Shown here piece after piece: positions 48,808 to 50,707 of a stretch of DNA of 50,707 bases (position 1 is the first letter of the stretch; every line of letters starts with the position of its first letter). The notes under the pieces are model-generated. The model ran no database searches, had not been told where the DNA came from, and saw nothing but the letters and a program-made list of their open reading frames with translations. The translations under genes and the position numbers were made by a program. Location: positions 1-50,707 of the forward strand of contig CAJUQS010000078.1 of assembly GCA_910588365.1 (NCBI GenBank), given 5' to 3'. This stretch comes from an uncultured Oscillospiraceae bacterium. Its GTDB lineage: Bacteria; Bacillota; Clostridia; Oscillospirales; Oscillospiraceae.

Positions 48808-48927
48808 AACAGCCGGCAGGTCTCCTGGCTCGCGGCCAACGGCCGCATACAGTGACGGAATCGCACAGGCCTTGCACCTGTTTCCCTATTCTCCGCCAGT
48901 CTTCCGGACCGGCGGCACCGGCTGCTT
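48808..48927 (-). ncRNA. Cobalamin (B12) riboswitch aptamer
   Basis: On the minus strand the core reads GGTGCC..., AATAGGGAAACAGGTGCAAG, GCC TGTGCG, then CGTCACTGTATGCGG (the B12 box, 48849-48857 on the plus strand), and finally GAGCCAGGAGACCTGCCGGC, the conserved 3' part. Outer CAGCCGG/CCGGCTG segments pair as P1. A promoter lies upstream and a terminator downstream, so it works by transcription control, lowering B12 uptake when the vitamin is plentiful. Confidence 0.97.
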
Positions 48928-48961
48928 CGTTTTATGAAATTTTCCATGTTTAGCAATGGAC

Positions 48962-48990
48962 AGTATAGCACAGATGCCATGGAAAGGCAA
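48962..48990 (-). promoter_or_regulatory. Promoter of the B12 uptake operon
   Basis: Minus strand TTGCCT (48985-48990), 17 nt, TATACT (48962-48967), about 35 nt upstream of the riboswitch core. Confidence 0.75.
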
Positions 48991-49070
48991 TAAAAATTTC
49001 TATGGCACCTGATAGAGAAAATGTCAAGGGTTAAATGCAGAAAAATCTAAACTTCTTTTTTGTGCATTAT

Positions 49071-50150
49071 TTACAATAGCAGTTCTACCCCCTCAACTCC
49101 CGCCTTCTGGGCAAGCTCCATCAGCACCCGCCCGGCACACCTTCCCCCAAGGATGCCGCGCGGGTACTCGTTTACCCACCTCTGTACTTCCAGTGTGTCC
49201 GCCTCGGTTATCCCGGTGAAGTCCGTCCCCTTCGGCACCCGCCGCCGAATCATGCGGTTTCCGTTCTCGTTGCTCCCTCGTTCGTAGGCACTGTACGGAT
49301 GACAGTAGTAGATATGCGTCCGGTCCCCTTCTCCGGTCACGGTCCGCGTCATGCCCTCCCAGTCTTGGAACTCGCTGCCATTGTCCACGGTGATTGTCTG
49401 GAATATCCGCCGAAAGTTGAAGCTCCCCAGTTTCTTTTCCAGCATATCCAGCACGGCCACCACGCTTGCCATTGTCCCGTCCGGCATAAGAAACATGAGG
49501 TCCGCCCGCGACGTTCTTTCCGTCATGGTCAGGAACCGCTTCTTGCTCCCGCCCTCTTTGGCGGACAGCACAGAATCCATTTCCCAGTGAAACGGCTCTT
49601 CCCGTGTCGCCACTTCCTCCGGCCTGTCCTCGATACTGTCCCCCTTCGGCACCCTCGCCGCCTGGACCTTCTTGTACTCGGTCTTTCTCTTTCCGCCCAT
49701 CGGCAGGCTCTTATTGGTCACTCGCAGAAATACCCCATCGTTGATGTACTTATACACGGTCCACTTTGAGAGGGTCACGGAGAAGGTCAAGCCGTCCTCC
49801 TTGATTTTGTGCAGGGCAGCTTCCGGGGAATATCCGTCGTCCGCGATTTTCCCCTCTATGTACTGCGCCAGCTCGTGGTCGTTCCCAAGTTTGATGTCCG
49901 GCCCCTTGGCCCGCAAGTTCTCCCGATACTTCCGCTCCGCCGTCTCCGCGCAGTATACTTCCCTGTCCACAAGGTTAGTATCCCTCTGGATGGTCAGCCC
50001 TCGCTTGATTTCCCGCATTACCGTTGTATAGTCCACCCGGAGAGTACGCGCTATCTCCGATTTGCTTTTCTTCTCCTTTAGCATCTTTTCGATTTTAAGC
50101 CGGTCCTTCCATTTCAGGTGTGAAAACATCCGTCCCTTTTCGCTGCTCAT
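49071..50150 (-). CDS. IS30-family transposase
   Basis: A 359-residue transposase. The N-terminal HTH (KKSKSEIARTLRVDYTTVMREI, about 27-48) binds element ends; a second HTH region lies around 100-145. The DDE catalytic triad is D192 (WEMDSV), D256 (TVDNGSEF) and E295 (RGSNENGN), all present, and the IS30 C-terminal NEYPRGILGGRCAGRVL follows. The reading frame is intact. I could not find terminal inverted repeats by eye, so the element's ends are undefined. Base composition is lower in GC than the B12 genes. It may belong to a larger mobile element extending beyond the window, rather than a stand-alone IS. Confidence 0.93.
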   Translation of the reverse strand: MSSEKGRMFSHLKWKDRLKIEKMLKEKKSKSEIARTLRVDYTTVMREIKRGLTIQRDTNLVDREVYCAETAERKYRENLRAKGPDIKLGNDHELAQYIEGKIADDGYSPEAALHKIKEDGLTFSVTLSKWTVYKYINDGVFLRVTNKSLPMGGKRKTEYKKVQAARVPKGDSIEDRPEEVATREEPFHWEMDSVLSAKEGGSKKRFLTMTERTSRADLMFLMPDGTMASVVAVLDMLEKKLGSFNFRRIFQTITVDNGSEFQDWEGMTRTVTGEGDRTHIYYCHPYSAYERGSNENGNRMIRRRVPKGTDFTGITEADTLEVQRWVNEYPRGILGGRCAGRVLMELAQKAGVEGVELLL

Positions 50151-50181
50151 AGCGGGATACCCCCTTCTGTGTTTTTGTGGG

Positions 50182-50211
50182 ATATTACCGCATAATAACG
50201 CAGAAAGTCAA
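50182..50211 (-). promoter_or_regulatory. Promoter for the IS30 transposase
   Basis: Minus strand TTGACT (50206-50211), 18 nt, TAATAT (50182-50187), overlapping the element GCGGTAATATCCCAC that recurs (GTGGCAATATCCCAC) in the promoter at 50558. Confidence 0.55.
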
Positions 50212-50238
50212 TAGCTCAACTGTTCTAAAAATACCGTT

Positions 50239-50262
50239 GCCGTAGGCTAAAAAGCCTACGGC
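50239..50262 (-). terminator. Hairpin terminator after the XRE gene
   Basis: A perfect 9-bp stem GCCGTAGGC/GCCTACGGC just past the stop; a TATTTTT run follows after 5 nt on the minus strand and a second T-rich run lies on the other strand, so it may work both ways. Confidence 0.6.
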
Positions 50263-50266
50263 AAAA

Positions 50267-50515
50267 TTATTTTTCCTCCGCCTCCAGCAGCCAGTCCGTC
50301 GTGACACCCAGCGCCCCGGCAATGGCCCGCAGTTCAAAGTCCTGCACCATCCGCAGGCCATTTTCAATCCGGCTGATACAATCCCGCTCCAGGATAACGC
50401 CGCTCACCTGCACCCTCGCCGCCAGGTCCGATTGCGTACACCGCTGCCGCGTCCGCTCCTGCCGGATTCTCTCGCCCGATACATTCCGCTGTCCATTGTA
50501 GTTGAACGCTTTCAC
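50267..50515 (-). CDS. XRE-family (HTH_3) transcriptional regulator
   Basis: An 82-residue single-domain repressor. RIRQERTRQRCTQSDLAARV holds helices 1-2, ISRIENGLRMVQDFELRAIA helices 3-4, and ALGVTTDWLLEAEE the last helix. The start is GTG with GGAGGT 7 nt upstream. It is divergent from a plus-strand gene beginning at 50656, and the DNA between them carries three related operator-like boxes, so it probably controls that promoter and perhaps its own. This is a typical plan for an integrated element or phage repressor. Confidence 0.9.
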   Translation of the reverse strand: MKAFNYNGQRNVSGERIRQERTRQRCTQSDLAARVQVSGVILERDCISRIENGLRMVQDFELRAIAGALGVTTDWLLEAEEK

Positions 50516-50557
50516 AATTCCACCTCCGAAAATGTGTGGTGTATTAAAGAATTTTGT

Positions 50558-50612
50558 TTGACATTACCACATTGTCGGTGTATCATTGTGGCAATATCCC
50601 ACTTGTGGTAAT
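50558..50612 (+). promoter_or_regulatory. Strong promoter with three operator-like boxes
   Basis: Consensus TTGACA (50558-50563), exact 17-nt spacer, TATCAT (50581-50586). Three related boxes overlap it: ATTACCACATTG (50563-50574), its inverted form CATTGTGGCAAT (50584-50595) and inverted CTTGTGGTAAT (50602-50612), suitable for repression by the divergent XRE protein. Confidence 0.8.
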
Positions 50613-50655
50613 ACAACACAAAACATAGCCGAGATAAAAAGGAGATGCAAACAAT

Positions 50656-50707
50656 ATGGCCCTCGTATCCTGCCCCGAATGTGGCAAAGAAATTTCTGAC
50701 GCAGCGC
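50656..50707 (+). CDS. Zinc-ribbon protein, truncated at the window edge
   Basis: Only the first 17 residues are seen, MALVSCPECGKEISDAA, a CPxCG zinc-ribbon start found on many small membrane or DNA-associated proteins. AAAAGGAG precedes the ATG by about 10 nt, and a consensus promoter with repressor boxes lies upstream. The rest lies outside the window, so no function can be given. It is probably the first gene of a unit repressed by the divergent XRE regulator. Confidence 0.65.
   Translation, partial: MALVSCPECGKEISDAA

Larger units (their letters stand above)
48677..49070. other. 394-nt region: B12 operon control region and IS30 downstream flank
   Basis: Contains, in minus-strand order, the IS30 3' flank, a promoter (48962-48990), the cobalamin riboswitch (48808-48927), a possible antiterminator stem and the terminator (48696-48728). 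No further gene is seen. Confidence 0.7.

Noticed and set aside
49000..50230. Terminal inverted repeats of a simple IS30 element
   Set aside because: Only weak similarity (GCAGAAA blocks) could be seen between flanks, in direct and not inverted orientation.
1..50707. CRISPR arrays, tRNA or rRNA genes
   Set aside because: No regularly spaced short direct repeats, cloverleaf-like stretches ending in CCA, or rRNA-like sequence was recognised on either strand.

Overview
The window reads as a chromosomal segment of a high-GC anaerobic gut Firmicute, most likely an Oscillospiraceae relative of Flavonifractor, Lawsonibacter or Intestinimonas. This rests on gene content and style (the tig-clpP-clpX-lon-engB order, an NCS2/amidohydrolase purine block, a YjiM-type double-cubane protein, a B12 riboswitch operon, GC-rich coding with AT-rich Gram-positive promoters). 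It is an inference, not a database match.

Positions 1-20400 are mainly housekeeping, all on the minus strand. In transcription order from the right: a Crp/Fnr regulator, pncB and cobO; pepT, a methionine-gamma-lyase-type PLP enzyme, a short serine acetyltransferase and a small membrane protein; lepB-rbgA-rnhB-yraN-thrC-metallophosphoesterase; the proteostasis series tig-clpP-clpX-lon-engB; and an RluA-type pseudouridine synthase with a DEDDh exonuclease.

Positions 20400-29000 carry the first MITE copy, a small zinc-ribbon gene, two NCS2 purine permeases, an iron-sulfur/flavin reductase-like protein, two AtzA/guanine-deaminase-like amidohydrolases and an ECF-transporter S component. This looks like a purine or heterocycle uptake and deamination locus. 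The 3' end of one amidohydrolase gene has been tandemly duplicated downstream of its stop.

Positions 29000-42000 hold a BlaI-M56 signalling pair with twin operators, then a long minus-strand operon: a YjiM-like double-cubane protein, a five-gene peptide/nickel-type ABC transporter and a MalY/PatB C-S lyase. A decayed ISAs1 transposase fragment and a 134-bp inverted-repeat element lie upstream, followed by a plus-strand aspartate-type aminotransferase.

Positions 42000-49000 hold a MarR regulator with two palindromic operators and a membrane-anchored choloylglycine-hydrolase-family protein, the second MITE copy, a 100-residue protein of unknown role, and a vitamin B12 uptake operon. That operon has a recognisable cobalamin riboswitch, an intrinsic terminator before the first gene, a Pro/Glu-rich lipoprotein, and BtuF, BtuC and BtuD; BtuD has an extra C-terminal domain. 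Positions 49000-50707 have lower GC and look mobile: an IS30-family transposase, an XRE repressor and the start of a zinc-ribbon gene behind a strong operator-laden promoter.

The most notable points are the two near-identical 160-bp MITEs, the YjiM-ABC-MalY operon, the riboswitch-controlled B12 operon with its fused ATPase and unusual lipoprotein, and the duplicated gene tail. I found no tRNA, rRNA or CRISPR array.
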